The notes below the pieces were generated by a model. The model saw only the letters and a list, made by a program, of their open reading frames with translations. It was not told where the DNA came from and did not search any database. Made by a program: the position numbers and the translations under genes. 64,000 bases of DNA from Phalacrocorax aristotelis (Eukaryota > Chordata > Aves > Suliformes > Phalacrocoracidae): contig NC_134277.1 of NCBI RefSeq assembly GCF_949628215.1, positions 126,219,963 to 126,283,962 on the forward strand, in the 5' to 3' direction. Below are positions 48,068 to 60,988 of the stretch, piece after piece; the first letter of the stretch is position 1; each line of letters starts with the position of its first letter.

Positions 48068-50518
48068 GTAACATCCCCAAAACACTGCTCTCAATTCTTA
48101 TCTACTGTAGCACATTTCCTGGATTTTACTCTTTCCAGCACTGCTGGTATTAAGTGTTGATTCAAAAAAGAAAAGAGGAAATAATTCTTCATTTCAATAA
48201 TTCATGGAAAATGAACTGAAACTACGATATCTGTGACACATGAGAGCACACATCTTGAACTGTGTCATTAGTATTCAGTGCTGGGACTGTAGCCCTGAAA
48301 CATACGCTTAAAACATTGCTAAGCCCCTTCGGAATACCATTTCAATAGAAATTCAGTAATCTGTTGAAATAAGTCGACACAGAAAATTATGATATAATTG
48401 GAGCTGTTTAATTGCCTGTTATGTCCTTTAGTTGATCCCCTGAAACAATGTTATTAGTATTTAATGTGAAATTTCTGCTGTAAAAAAGGTGAATTTATTG
48501 GGTGAAAGGACAATATTCCATTTCACAAAATACAACTGGCAGATGGAAACATGAAATAAACTGCCTCCTGCCAGCTTTTACTATACCTGCTCGTAAACTT
48601 TCCTGCCTTGAGATACAAAAAAGAGTTTCTTTGGGACACTTATCATTTACTGAAGGATCTGCTCTCTCTCCACCTTCACAGTGATACAGGGTTTTTATAC
48701 ATTTTAATATATTATGCAGCACTTCAGTGAAAAGGGTGGTTGGGAGGAATAGTATAGCTCTGATTGTGGGAGCATGCCAAAGCATGAAAGAGGCTGGTGT
48801 GGTGTTTAGGTCCCTTAATAATATTTTCCATAGGATTTAAGCGTACAAGAGGTTTACTGGTGCCTGAGTGGAGCCTGTGTACTGCAGCTTGTTTTACTGA
48901 CTCTCTCCCCAGATTTTTAAATCTGTGTCCAATCAGCCAGTGCAGGCCTCCTCACCTTGCTCCTAGTTGTGGAGCTTTGAAAGGGCAGACACCTGTTCCT
49001 ACGCACAAGTGTGTCAGCGCTACAAGATGCTTTCTCCAGACATAATAGATTTCAGAGCCATGCTATTTAGAGCAATGTCTTTATAATATCATGTTTTTAC
49101 CTTGGATTTTCCACCACTTCCTTTGCTCTCAGCAGCCCAGTCTGTGAGTTTATCTCACTGTCAATCTATTTTTTGTGAGCAGGTGCAGCTGCAGATGACT
49201 AGATTGCAGGTTTTCTTCTCCAAATACAGAAACTTTTCCTCTCCCTCCTCTGCCCCATAATATAACTCTGCAAGGACCACAACAGGTTACGTTCAGTCCT
49301 GGATCCCAGGAGCTTTTCTCTGCAGGAAAATATTTTACAGTTTGAAAGTCCATCATTTCAGGTCATGGAGGGATGGATTAAGAAGACTTAAACCACTACA
49401 TTTTCTCTACCTCCCGGTGGCACCTGCAGAGCCAAAGTGTTGGTCTTCAAGATCGTACTGCTTGGAGGCAGTTTGTAAATGGGTGCTTGCTTTAAGAGGA
49501 CCATAAGATTTCCTTCATGCCAGGCATAGTTACACGCCTGGTCCTAGCCCCAGGTATTTACATGAAGCAGCTCATGAATACATGTGAATACTTAAAGTTC
49601 AGTTACCTGTTAACTTAAGCACACTGTCAGGTGTCCCACGGGACCAGGCTGATGCCGTTTCCACGATGGCCAGAGGCTCCTATGCTGTTCTACCTCATCA
49701 GCAAAGGTTTGTAAGAAAGGGTCTTAGCATGATTTCACTGGATTTGACAGTATTTTAAAGGGGTTGTTAGTATATTGAAATGTGAAAGGATTTCTGTAAT
49801 AAATACAGACTTGCAGAAAACATGGTGTGGAGCTTTATGCAAGCTTTAGCACTATTCTTTTAGTTTCTTCTGGGTGGAGTTGATATCCTGTTAAAACGTT
49901 CATCAAGGGTTCACTATGTGCACTGCCTAAAAAATAGTCTTCTGCAGGCATTTTATGTGCATATTAAATGATACATTATATAAAAGTTAGTGATGGTTAT
50001 GAGTCTTTCATTGCTGTAATATTGGAATGGCTAACACAGCCTGAATATTTTTTTATCATGTCTTTAGATTTCAACGTTCCGGAGCCTCCTTAATTTTGGG
50101 GGGGTAATTCAGGAGTACAGGATGTGTTGTCTGATAATATTTTTCATTTGCTGTGCTTTGTATTATGGTATAAAACAATGGTACAACACCATTACTGGAT
50201 GTATTTGTTGAGATTATGTAATTTCTAAAAAAAAGATTGATGATTTTAAAATCCACCACAATGGCATTATAGCTTTCACACAAGACTGAGCAGCAGATGT
50301 TGTGAGGTCTGCTTTACAACACCCTGCAAAAGAAGCTAGAGCCATCAGGGAACAGGTGCTGACTAGTGAAATCCCTGTGCACCCCAGCTGTCCCCACCAA
50401 GCCCTCTGCATTTGCTGGCTTTGCAAATCACTTTGCTTTTTCCACCACAGGGTTTTTAAGGCAGATATGAAGCAGAGAAGGGCAGGAAGAAACACCCCCA
50501 GGCTGAATGCTGACAGGA

Positions 50519-51495
50519 ATCATAGAATCATAGGATTATTAAGGTTGGAAAAGACCTCTAAGATCATCAAGTCCAACCATCAACCCAACACCACCATGCT
50601 TCCTAAACCATGTCCTGAAGCACCATTTTACACGGTTTTTTTGAACACCTCCAGGGATGGCAAATCTACCACCTCTCTGGGCAGCCTGTTCCAATGCCTG
50701 ACAACTCTTGCAGTAAAGAAATTTTTCCTAATATCCAGTCTAAACCTCCCCTGACGCACCTTGAGGCCATTTCCCCTTGTCCTATCATTAGTAACTTGGG
50801 AGAAGAGACCAACACCCACCTCACTACAACCTCCTTTCAGGCAGTTGTAGAGAGCGATAAGGTCTCCCTTGGCTTCCTCTTCTCCAGGCTAAACACCCCA
50901 GCTCCCTCAGCCGCTCCTCATAAGACTTGTTCTCCAGACCCTTCACCAGTTTCATTGCCCTTCTCTGGACATGCTCCAGCACCCTGATGTCCTTCTTGTA
51001 GTGAGGGGCCCTAAACCGAACACAGTGTTCAACGTGCGGCCTCACCAGTGCTGAGTACAAGGGGCACGATCACCTCCCTGCTCCTGCTGGCCACACTATT
51101 CCTGATACAAGCCAAGGATGCCGTTGGCCTTCTTGGCCACCTGGGCACACTGATGGCTCATGTTCAGGCAGCTGTCAGCCAGCATCCCCAGGTTCTTTTC
51201 CTCCAGGCAGCTCTCCAGCCCCTCTTCTCCAAGCCTGTATGTTGCATGAGGTTGTTGTGACCCACATGCAAGACCCAGCACTTGGCCTTGTTAAACCTCA
51301 TACAATTGACCTCAACCTATTGATCCAGCATGTCCAGATCCCTCTGCAGAGCCTTCCTACCCTCGAGTGGATCAACACTCCCGCCTAATTATGTGTTCAT
51401 CTGCAGACTTACTGAGGGTGCACTTGATCCCCTCATCCAGGTCATTGATAAGGATATTAAAGAAGACTCAGCCCCGGGGAACACCACTTGTGAGT
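50519..51495 (-). mobile_element. CR1 LINE, long 3' fragment, reverse orientation (copy A)
   Basis: On the plus strand this opens with the complement of the terminal repeat (atcatagaatcatagg), then 'aaggttggaaaagacctcta' and 'agatcatcaagtccaac'. It runs to 'ggtcattgataaggatatta' and 'ggggaacaccactt' within the reverse-transcriptase region. Remnant coding on the minus strand includes LVRPHVEHC and [11 protein letters not shown], then frame loss. Over about 665 bp it lines up without any net gap with the copy at 60,183-60,988 (constant offset 9,652), with about nine differences by eye. It explains the open frames on both strands in this interval. Confidence 0.96.
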
Positions 51496-54400
51496 TTGCA
51501 ATACAAGAGGGGACCTGAGAAAATCCAGACAGAAAACCTGACAGAGGCACCAGCCTCACTCCTTGTCATGGTGAGATGACACGGCAAGCAGAAAACCCAA
51601 GCATGGTTTCCAGCTCACTTAGCAGCTTAGCAAAAGTATCTCTGTTGAATATGTAGGTGGGTTTAAGATCTTCAGGCGAGTTGGTGGTACTTGATTGTAA
51701 AGTTTTTCATATTTCTAAGAATGAATAATCTGTGCATGGCTTTGAACACTTTGTATTGTATGCAGTTATATTTATTTTTAAAGCATGGTGTGAGGAGGGA
51801 ATATTTCAGCACAAGTGTTGCATTTGTTTAGCTAATAACTGACATTCTTTAACATGCATTTTCCAAGGTAACTGAGAGGATTTAATTACATATATATATT
51901 CCCTTTGATGTCAAAGATTACCTCCTCCCCATCTGCAATTACTCATTTCTTTCCCACTTCTATAAAGTCCTGTTTTATCCACTGTGTTAAGTGAATGTTT
52001 GGGGAGCCGGACCATAACTAGATAACCAGACTGCAGCTTTTGGGCAGAAACAGGTGGCCGCACATAAGGGTAACAGAAAGAACTTGTAAGTTTAAGTTGG
52101 CTTTGCTGCCACCACCCTCACACTGCTACACTCTGAGCTAGTGTGATGGAGGACACACTGTCAACACATTGGGTATTGACTTTCTGTTCCACAGTCCTAC
52201 AATGCTTGTACACATGTCTCAGATCACCTGCCATGATGCTCTCAGGATGTTAAACATGATCACTTTTATATAAAATCTATACAGTGAACCTTCTTGGTAT
52301 AGGCACTTCATTTCTGAAGGTGTGAAATCAGACAGCTGAGAAAAAGCAATGTCTTGAGATGGGTCGGTTATATACAGGAATTCCTTAGGGTAATAAGGAA
52401 CTCGGCATGAGAAATTAGAGGCTGAAAACACTAAAATCAAATCCATGGGGAAACAAGGCAAGTGTTTTTGTTATATTCACCCCTGCTCCATGCAGTAAGT
52501 TCCTCAGAGCTTTACTCCAGAGTTCAAACTATCCACCTGAACAGTGCTTCTTCCAAAAACCTGGAGCCACCAAGTCTCTTGACCAGTAATGCTGGCCTCC
52601 TGCAGCAAATCAGTGCAATGAGGCCAGGACTTTCCATGGCAGCATGTTTTCCCTGGGTGGGTTTTGTCTGGGGATGGAGCATGCTGCACTGCTCTGTGAC
52701 AAGGATGGTCCCCTGCCAGTTCGAGGTTATTGAATAAACCTTCCTCCTTTCCTTCCAGAAAGTAATTGTGCAGTAGTTCAAGATATTTCTTTTATTAGTT
52801 TTATCTCACTTTTTTTTTTTTAATCTCACATGCTACTGCTTTATGTTGATAAACACAGAAAGCATCACTGAGTATATATTAAGTAGGATGGGCAAAGGGC
52901 ATCCACAACCCCTGGTCTGCTTTTCGTGATGCGTTCAAAATGCTGTTAACTTCCCAGGCTCACTGAAGGGCTTATAAAATGACTGTGTCTGTGCATCTAT
53001 ACATACATGTAGATATGCACACATGCACCACATGCACACATGTATTCTTATGACACTTTTGTCCTCCAGCTAAAGTGTAATTTTTTTTCACTCTGGATAA
53101 TTTGATACGTTCTCTACATCTAAATCCTGCTTGACTCAGTTTAAAACTTCTGTAAGCTGTTTATAGTCTCGGGAAAAGGAGAAACTAAAGAAAATATACT
53201 GTGAACCTGAAAGACTTTCAGCAATTGCTTAAATTCTCATTTTAAAGAAAAGGAAATACATACATGTAGAGCACGTGTGCCATGTGCATCTCTTCCTGGC
53301 CCATGAGTATCCTCCAAGCCAGCATCGTACAGGAGTGTTTCAGCAGCTGCTCCCTCAGTCTCCTCCCTGCCCTCCCAGGTACTTCTCCTCCTAAAAACCT
53401 TTCCTCCTTTCTGTCCTCTAGCTCCTTCAGTAGGTAACAGCTCCTTAAAAGGGTGTTAAGCCCCTCTTGATCTTTTGAGCTTCCTTAAGCAGAGTGACAT
53501 GACTTGTCTTAAAGCCCTGCCCTGTCAGGATGGTCAATGGAGGCGTTCAGGTTTTTCTCATAGGAAAGGGGCGAGAGGTGATCTGCCCTCTTGCTTCTGC
53601 TCAGCTCCTGCTGGGGAAAGCAATGGGATGAAGTAGCTTTATGGAGAAAAATCCCAGGAGTTTTCTTAACTTAACAGCTCAGTCTTTGGTGAGTGGCTCT
53701 CTATGGTGTGTAACTTTTAACCAAAATCAGTATTAAAGGATATACTCCTGTGCAATTCACCAAGTCAAGTTTTATGATTCCAGGTAGAGCTCATACCTTT
53801 CTGTTTTTCTGTATATATGAAGATGGGATAGTGATATAACCTGTACGCTGTCACCTAGCCTGGGATGGGCTGTAGTCTGTTTAGAAATGAGTTTGCATGC
53901 CTGACCTGAGACTTATGTTCCATTCTATAAGCTGTGATTAGCATCTTAAATGCAAGTAATGCAAATCTGATTGAAATTTTGAACAAAAAAAAAAAAAAGA
54001 AAAAAAAAGAACTAAATGGGAGCAAGGCTAAAATAATTGTAGAACACCAGTTAGTTACTTCAGCTAGCAAGGAATGAGAAACCACTGTTAATGGTCTGCT
54101 ACGCCTTCTGCAGCAAAGGTGGTGCTTTTTATGATGCTCTTGCGAAAAGTTGAGTTCTTAAGTAAAGTAATACTACCCATTAATGTCTAAGGAATCATGT
54201 TCAAAGGGATGTATTGTGAAAAGTAGCACTCCTAGATCATCTGGTTTGCTGCATACAATTACACAGACAAGATGTATGTATCTTAGCATTAGTGTTTAAT
54301 TTTGGGAAGATTTCCATAGTTAACTGCCAGATGCTTGAAAGTTCATTTTTGTTGTTGAAATATAACCAGAAAAGCCATGGATTAAGAGCTAATGCTGTGA

Positions 54401-57400
54401 TCATACAAACCGAGCATATATACGAGCTAATGTATTTGCTTTTTTAAAATATGTTGATTTTTTTTCATTCAGTGTTTTTTATGACTCTTATTTGTTCAGG
54501 TACTAATACAGCGCTGAATGAATTGTTCATTCTGAACAGAGAACATAATGCAAAGTAAAACAGATTTTTAAAGGCATTTTGTGCACAGATTATGATTAAG
54601 AAGCAATCAAGTACTGTAAACCCATGCAGCCCCCATCCTCAGACCTCTGTTACTGGGTTGCTGGGTCATGCTGTAGGAGATGAATTTAGAGTAATCCATT
54701 ATTTTGCAAAAAAGATAAGCTTGAATCTGTGTGGGCATGGGTGTGCATGTGGGCATTTCCCCTTCCCAGCAGGCTCCTGGACTTTATTAAAGCCACTCGG
54801 TATAAAAGGGAGGAAAGAACTGACACAGTTTTTTCATCAGATGGGGGAGAGTTTCTGATTTTGAGACTTCTACAGTTAATAGGTATTCTTAAATTTTCTC
54901 ATGGCATCATTTGGCAACTTACATGTTTTGAGATTTCGTTTACTTTTCCAGTTGTGCAATTTATATTCTGGTAACACATGATGGACAGCAATTCTTGACT
55001 CTAGACAGTGACAGTAGAAGATTAAATAGCCCTGCCAGCTCCTCCTCGGTCTCTAGAATTTTTTCAATTAACTTTAAACAGGCTAGATGAGGATTTTCAA
55101 ATTCTAGTGTTGAGACACTCTTTTAGCATCCTGCACTCTTCATTAAAAAGCTAATAGGCCTGGAGGAGGTCTGAAACCAGTGTGTCACCACTTCCATGGG
55201 TGTCAATAACTTACTCTGATAGGAAGAAATTGCGCTACAAAAGGGAAGCTCATGGTAAGCATCAAGGAAACTAGTTGCACAGTTCCTCTTACTGGGGTAA
55301 ATTTCCAGAGGAGAAACAGAAGTTGAAGTGGGCTTTCCATTCCAGCAGTGTCTCTTCTTTATAAAGGCAAGTTGAAATGAACTATTACCTTTCTAACAAA
55401 GTCCCTTCCCAGACTGGGTATTACTCCTCCATGTCACAAGGTGTCATGTGTCAGAAATCAGAGGGTTGTGGCTTACCTACACTGCAGTCTTTTCATGCTC
55501 TCTCAAAGCCTCTTTTTCATGTAAGCTGACATTAGGAATTGTATTAGCTGGATTATTTCAGTTAGGTGAACAAGCACTAACTTAACATTTACTTGGATAA
55601 CTTGACCAACTATGAATAAGATTCCTTTTACATTGCAAAGCCTGAGAAGCAGACGGTGCAGCAGATGCAACACCTGGAAAAGCATAACTGTATGACATGG
55701 ATTGGAGCAGGCCATTGCTTTTATGGGAATGTCACAATGAAACAATGGACCCAGATGAGAACAAGGTTTTCTGGTTTATCCTTTGACCAGTTTTCATCAC
55801 TGTTGTCTGATTGATCAATGCTGTAGGAAAACAAGGTGTTACAGAAAGAGCCAGAGGGTCCTTTCCTCTGAGGTCTAATAATGGAAATGACAAAAACACA
55901 GGACAACTCATTTTCATTTACTAATATACACTGGATACTGTGCTGGTGAAAAGTAACAGGAGGGCTCTGTCTCCTTTTTCTGAGTTTGGAGACAAAACCA
56001 CATTAACCTAAAATGGCATTTCTTTGAAAAAAAAAAAAGAAAAAAATTCATTGCTGGAGGTTTCATTTATCAAAATAGCTGCAACAGAGGTGTTTTCATA
56101 CAGAACAAAAATGTTATTTGCAGGTGGTTGGTTTCACGGCCTTTCAATGATTTGTTCTGTGCAATGTGTGAAAAACAGAGTCCTGTGTTTACAGTCATAC
56201 AAACTATATCGGCCTCTATGTGCTGTCCGTTCTCACAGGCATTGTTTTACTTTGTAGCTTCCTTTTCAGTGGGCCTGAAATGCAGACCCAAAGAGGTGCA
56301 CGGAGGGGTTGCTGAGACGAGCAGCTCTCGCTGTACAGTCCCCGTGATGCTGCAGAGCATTGGCACTGCGGATGCTTGTTTTATGTAAAACAAAGGACTG
56401 CCGTGCTGGAGGAAAGAACACAATGTGCTGACCAGTGTGGCAGGAGGTCAGACTCACTGGGTAGGATAACAACAGTCTTTTGGAGACTGTAGCGAGGTTT
56501 CTAAATATGAACTGAAGAGCTCACATGTGTCCTCCCTTTCTCAAGTGCTGAGCACACATTGCTTTAATGGCTGTTGCTGGGGCTTTAGCTCTCTGAAAGG
56601 GAGCTAGAAGGAAATATCTTAGCCAAAACTTGGTTGGTAGCCAGAGCTGGGGAAAGCAAAGTGTCCTCATGAAGAGGATTTGGTCCAGCACTTTGTATGC
56701 GTGATAAATTTAGGAATCACTGGCAAAATTACCCTGCTAGTGAGTAAATTGGTAGAGGGTAAATACCAGTAGGTTCTGCTGGCTTTTTTCCACTTACCCT
56801 TGACCCAGCATTCAAGAGATTTGGATTGGTTTAGTTTGGGGTAATTTTGGTGGCCGTTGTTCTCTGTTGGATTTTTTTTCAAGTCTTAGCAGAACAGGCT
56901 ATCTTCAAATCCTTCTCTGCTTGGACTCCACTTTGTCCTCCTGTCTGGAGGTAACTTCAGGCGATGGGTGCTCTGCCACAGAGCCGCCCTGCTGCTGACA
57001 CCCAGGCAGGTCTGGGGTGAGGGCAGAGCAGGGGCACAGCTCAGATCATGCTAGTGATAGTTTTCTCCTCACTAACACTAGTCTCCTTTAGAAAACTTGC
57101 TCTTTTCCAGACAGCACACCATTTTTTGATTGTGCAACTCACTTTCCTAACAGAAGAAACTTAAATGTATGAAATTTCGATCAAAGGGAAATCCTACTTG
57201 CCATTGGTTTGGAGGAGTTTGTTGGAACTGTGGCTTTTACTAGGCAGGACTGGGAGCAGTCATGCTCACATTACAGTGAAGCTTGTTTGAACACTCAGTA
57301 GCCTCCTTCTTTTCCTCTGCTGTCACAGGAATAGTTGTATGCAAAACTGACTCAGAAATCCATTCTTCTATTGTTTGCATTAATACTTTAAATGTTAATT

Positions 57401-58188
57401 ACTTAAACATTGAAGAGGCCTTTTTTATTCTCTGCTATAATATAGTTTTTGGGTTTTTTTTTAGAAATCCAGGAATTAATTGTCCTAGGAACTGACTTTC
57501 TTCTCTGCAAGGGAAAGCAGAAGATCAATTTGTCTCCCTGACTGTAAGATTTCCTTGCTTTCTAGTGCTGCAGCTGTCATGATATGCACATCTGTTTTCT
57601 CAGAATAACATGCACTTGGAACTCAGTACAATTGCACTTGTCATTTTTCTACCCACACAGAGACATCTGGGCTACAAGTTTCTCTTCAAGCATTTAATCC
57701 CCAAAATAACATGCAACCACCATGCAAAATGCCTTGTTTTCTGAAGCTAACACTCTTTCTCCAGCTGTGTAAGAACTGGTTCATCCTTTCTCAGCATTAT
57801 GAATGAGGCATTAGCTGGAAACATGAACAGAGGGTAAAATCCTGTGCTGTTGTAATTTTGCTGACCTTTCACAGCCTAGCTGCAACAGGTCCCAGCTGAA
57901 ATAAATGCAAAGTCAATTCCATGCTGTAAAGAGTCCTTTTTAAGTTCAACGAATTCAGTTTTCATTATCTTTTCTGGTCCCCAGACACAGAACACATTCC
58001 TGATTAATTCCTCTTAATGTAAGTTGGGATGGCAGCTTTAAGAGACCAACTCAGATTTTCAGATGGTTTGAACTGGCATAACTCTGACCTCAGTGGGGAC
58101 AGCAGTTTACACTTACTGAAGGTGAGTTCTGTCCATGCCAAGCAACAACACAACAGCTGGGAAATACTTCCTGGATGATGCTAATGGT

Positions 58189-58216
58189 TTTGTTGTTCTT
58201 GTTGTTGTTGTTGTTT
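58189..58216. repeat. (TTG)n microsatellite
   Basis: This is a tract of TTG/TTC units, ttttgttgttcttgttgttg and onwards, about 28 bp, ending in a short T-run. Confidence 0.85.
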
Positions 58217-58395
58217 TAAAACACTCCTGTACCCCTTTCCCCAGTTAAAATCCACTTTACTGAGATGCTCTCCTCAGCCAGGGCACCACTCAGCGTACGC
58301 AGGGGCAGAAGGTGGAAGGGGAAAATCCTGGGCAGGCTTGTAGGGCTGTCCCCTGGCCTGTATGATAAGGAACCTTAACAAAACCCATCACCATT

Positions 58396-58505
58396 GGGCA
58401 ACAGCAAACATGGGTTGTACCCTGGAGCCCTCCTGGGCTCCCATGGAGGCACGGCTCCTGGCACTGCCTGGTGACAGGAAGGGTACAACCATGTTTGTTG
58501 GTCCC
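58396..58505. repeat. Imperfect inverted repeat with 20-bp arms
   Basis: The left arm caaacatgggttgtaccct (58,405-58,423) is matched by the complement of agggtacaaccatgtttg (58,480-58,497), with a single one-base bulge. Weaker matching continues outward to roughly 58,396 and 58,505. The 56-bp interior is GC-rich, with short self-complementary words. It could fold as a hairpin in RNA or mark the ends of a small non-autonomous element. No flanking duplication was recognised. Confidence 0.6.
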
Positions 58506-60182
58506 CTGAACCCTATGGTTGGTGAATGTTGCACCCCTTGGGGGCTGTGACTCCCACTTCTTAGCTGGTGCAATCACCTCTGAAAACAGTGGGGGTTTGC
58601 TTGCAGGACAGCAGCAAATTCAGTCTCTTGATGTGGCAGGTATGAAACTTTCCATTCTGATTTCACCAGTGAGATTATGTTAGGTGTGTTCCTTGTGCAG
58701 GTACCTGGGATTGCTTCACCTGTAGGTTACCTTGGTTTAACACTTCAAAATAACCCTTCAAGTATGTGTTTTCCATTATTCTCTTTTCTTTTTTCTGAGT
58801 AGAAGTTTTGTCTGTAAAACACTGACTTAACAAATCAAGAAGTTACACCTAGATTTCTCCATAAAAATAAAGCTTTCATATTGAACTTGAGCTTGGGGAC
58901 TGAAAATGCAGTGTTAATGCTGCATTTTATTGTCTTCATTGATGATCAAAGGTTATCACACATCATGCTTCTAAAGGAGAGTTTGTGGAGCTAGGTTCCT
59001 CTGGGATACTAATTTTAATTCATGGTTATTTATTCTTTCCTTTCTTTCTATACAGACTGCTTTTTTTTTTTTCCTAAAGGAATGCATATCTATACTCTGA
59101 TGCAGCCATGCTTACCGTACAGCTATTTGCTCATAAATCTACAACCCACTGCTAACTCTTTATTTCAGAGACCAAGAAGAACAAAGTTCTTTTAATGAAT
59201 TATGTCAGTGCATACTATTTTACAGACTGAGTAAAACCGGTTCCTAAAGCAAGCTGGAAAGCAGCACAGCCTTGACATTGATTTTCATTGGAGAATTTCA
59301 GTCAAACACTTGCAATAAGCCTGGTGTTCCCAGTTGCACAGGTGTTTAAGGCTCAAGAAATTTCAGCCTAAAACTGCTATAATGGGGTGGGGAAATAGTG
59401 GTTACATCATGAGGTGGTTTCACTAGCGACTAGTGTATGGATTGCCCAAATCATTCTCAATGTGTAAATGACCACTTGACAAATTTTTTTTAAAATGGTG
59501 ATGTCTGCTGTGCAGGGCTTTTTTTTCTTTAGCTATAAAAGGATAAAAATGGAATTGAAATTTTTTAAATATATTTGAATGCAGAAAGGAGTATCCCTGT
59601 GTTGGGTACCTATTTACTGCCCTTTCTCTTGCTTACAGTAACACATAAATAATATTTTGGGAAAAAACCCATCAAGGCCACACTTAAATGCAAAATTAGC
59701 TTTTTAATTAATATCTGTTTATGAGACATGGTACTAGGAGTTTGGCTTATCCAATCAAGGTTCAGAAACTTTTTAAGTTATGGAAGCTCGTGTTTCAAAT
59801 CAAAGAAACTGGCATCTAGATTTGGAAATAACAAATACCTACAATGAAGTGCTGAAGTGACAAAATCATTCAATAAATTCTTTAAATCAATATATTTTCG
59901 TAATTTATTACTAAAAAAGGTAGTAACATATATCCAGTAATTCAATAAGTGACTAACAAATTCCATTTAGAAACAAAATTCATACCACTAAATGGGAACT
60001 CTCATTAAAAGTTTATCCTAAGAGTTTACTTTTCTAATAGAATTATGTTGTATAATAATAGAATATTTAACCTCGCAAAGAACCAAATTTTAGGTTGTCT
60101 TCTAAGAGATGAGGGATTACGCTGAAGTATCCATGTTGTCTTAAACAGTGTGTGCTATTAAAATAATGACATCCAACCTTAC

Positions 60183-60988
60183 ATAGAATCATGAAAGTTG
60201 GAAAAGACCTTTAAGTTCATCAAGTCCAACTGTCAACCCAACACCACCATGCTTCCTAAACCATGCCCTGAAGTGCCACATCTACACGTTGTCTGAACAC
60301 CTCCAGGGATGGCGACTCTACCACCTCTCTGGGCAGCCTGTTCCAATGCCTGACAACTCTTGCAGTAAAGAAATTTTTCCTAATATCCAGTCTAAACCTC
60401 CCCTGACGCACCTTGAGGCCATTTCCCCTTGTCCTATCATTAGTAACTTGGGAGAAGAGACCAACACCCACCTCACTACAACCTCCTTTCAGGCAGTTGT
60501 AGAGAGCGGTAAGGTCTCCCTTGGCTTCCTCTTCTCTAGGCTAAACACCCCAGCTCCCTCAGCCGCTCCTCATAAGACTTGTTCTCCAGACCCTTCACCA
60601 GTTTCATTGCCCTTCTCTGGACACGGTCCAGCACCCCGATGTCCTCCTTGTAGTGAGGGGCCCTAAACCGAACACAGTGTTCAACGTGCGGCCTCACCAG
60701 TGCTGAGTACAAGGGGCACGATCACCTCCCTGCTCCTGCTGGCCACACTATTCCTGATACAAGCCAAGGATGCCGTTGGCCTTCTTGGCCACCTGGGCAC
60801 ACTGATGGCTCATGTTCAGGCAGCTGTCAGCCAGCATCCCCAGGTTCTTTTCCTCCAGGCAGCTCTCCAGCCCCTCTTCTCCAAGCCTGTATGTTGCATG
60901 AGGTTGTTGTGACCCACATGCAAGACCCAGCACTTGGCCTTGTTAAACCTCATACAATTGACCTCGACCCAATGATCCAGCCCATCCA
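60183..60988 (-). mobile_element. CR1 LINE, long 3' fragment, reverse orientation (copy B)
   Basis: This is the same CR1 subfamily as copy A at 50,519-51,495. It opens with atagaatcatgaaagttgg (complement of the 3' end) and is truncated about 180 bp earlier at its 5' end, stopping after 'aatgatccagcccatcca'. The different 5' truncation points show two separate insertions, not a duplication of one element with its flanks. The first 110 bp differ more than the rest. High identity suggests a relatively young subfamily in this lineage. Confidence 0.96.

Larger units (their letters stand above)
42194..50518. other. Unique non-coding sequence, strongly AT-rich in the centre
   Basis: No firm gene. 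Simple sequence includes A-runs near 43,248-43,263 and a TA tract at about 43,301-43,309. The stretch around 45,950-46,660 is very AT-rich with many TAAT/ATTA cores and little sign of decay by simple repeats, typical of conserved developmental enhancers. A short splice-flanked candidate lies at 47,976-48,067. Confidence 0.5.
51496..60182. other. Unique non-coding sequence between two near-identical CR1 copies
   Basis: No exon could be supported. Contents worth noting are a dinucleotide-like ACATGC/TATACA stretch near 52,995-53,045, an A-run at 53,984-54,009, a TTG repeat at 58,189-58,216, and an inverted repeat at 58,396-58,505. Open frames near 58,290-58,577 sit inside the inverted repeat and occur on both strands, so they are probably not coding. 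Confidence 0.5.

Noticed and set aside
50302-50987. Open frames of 150 and 97 codons
   Set aside because: These are mostly antisense reading of CR1 copy A; the same frames recur in copy B at 60,289-60,666.
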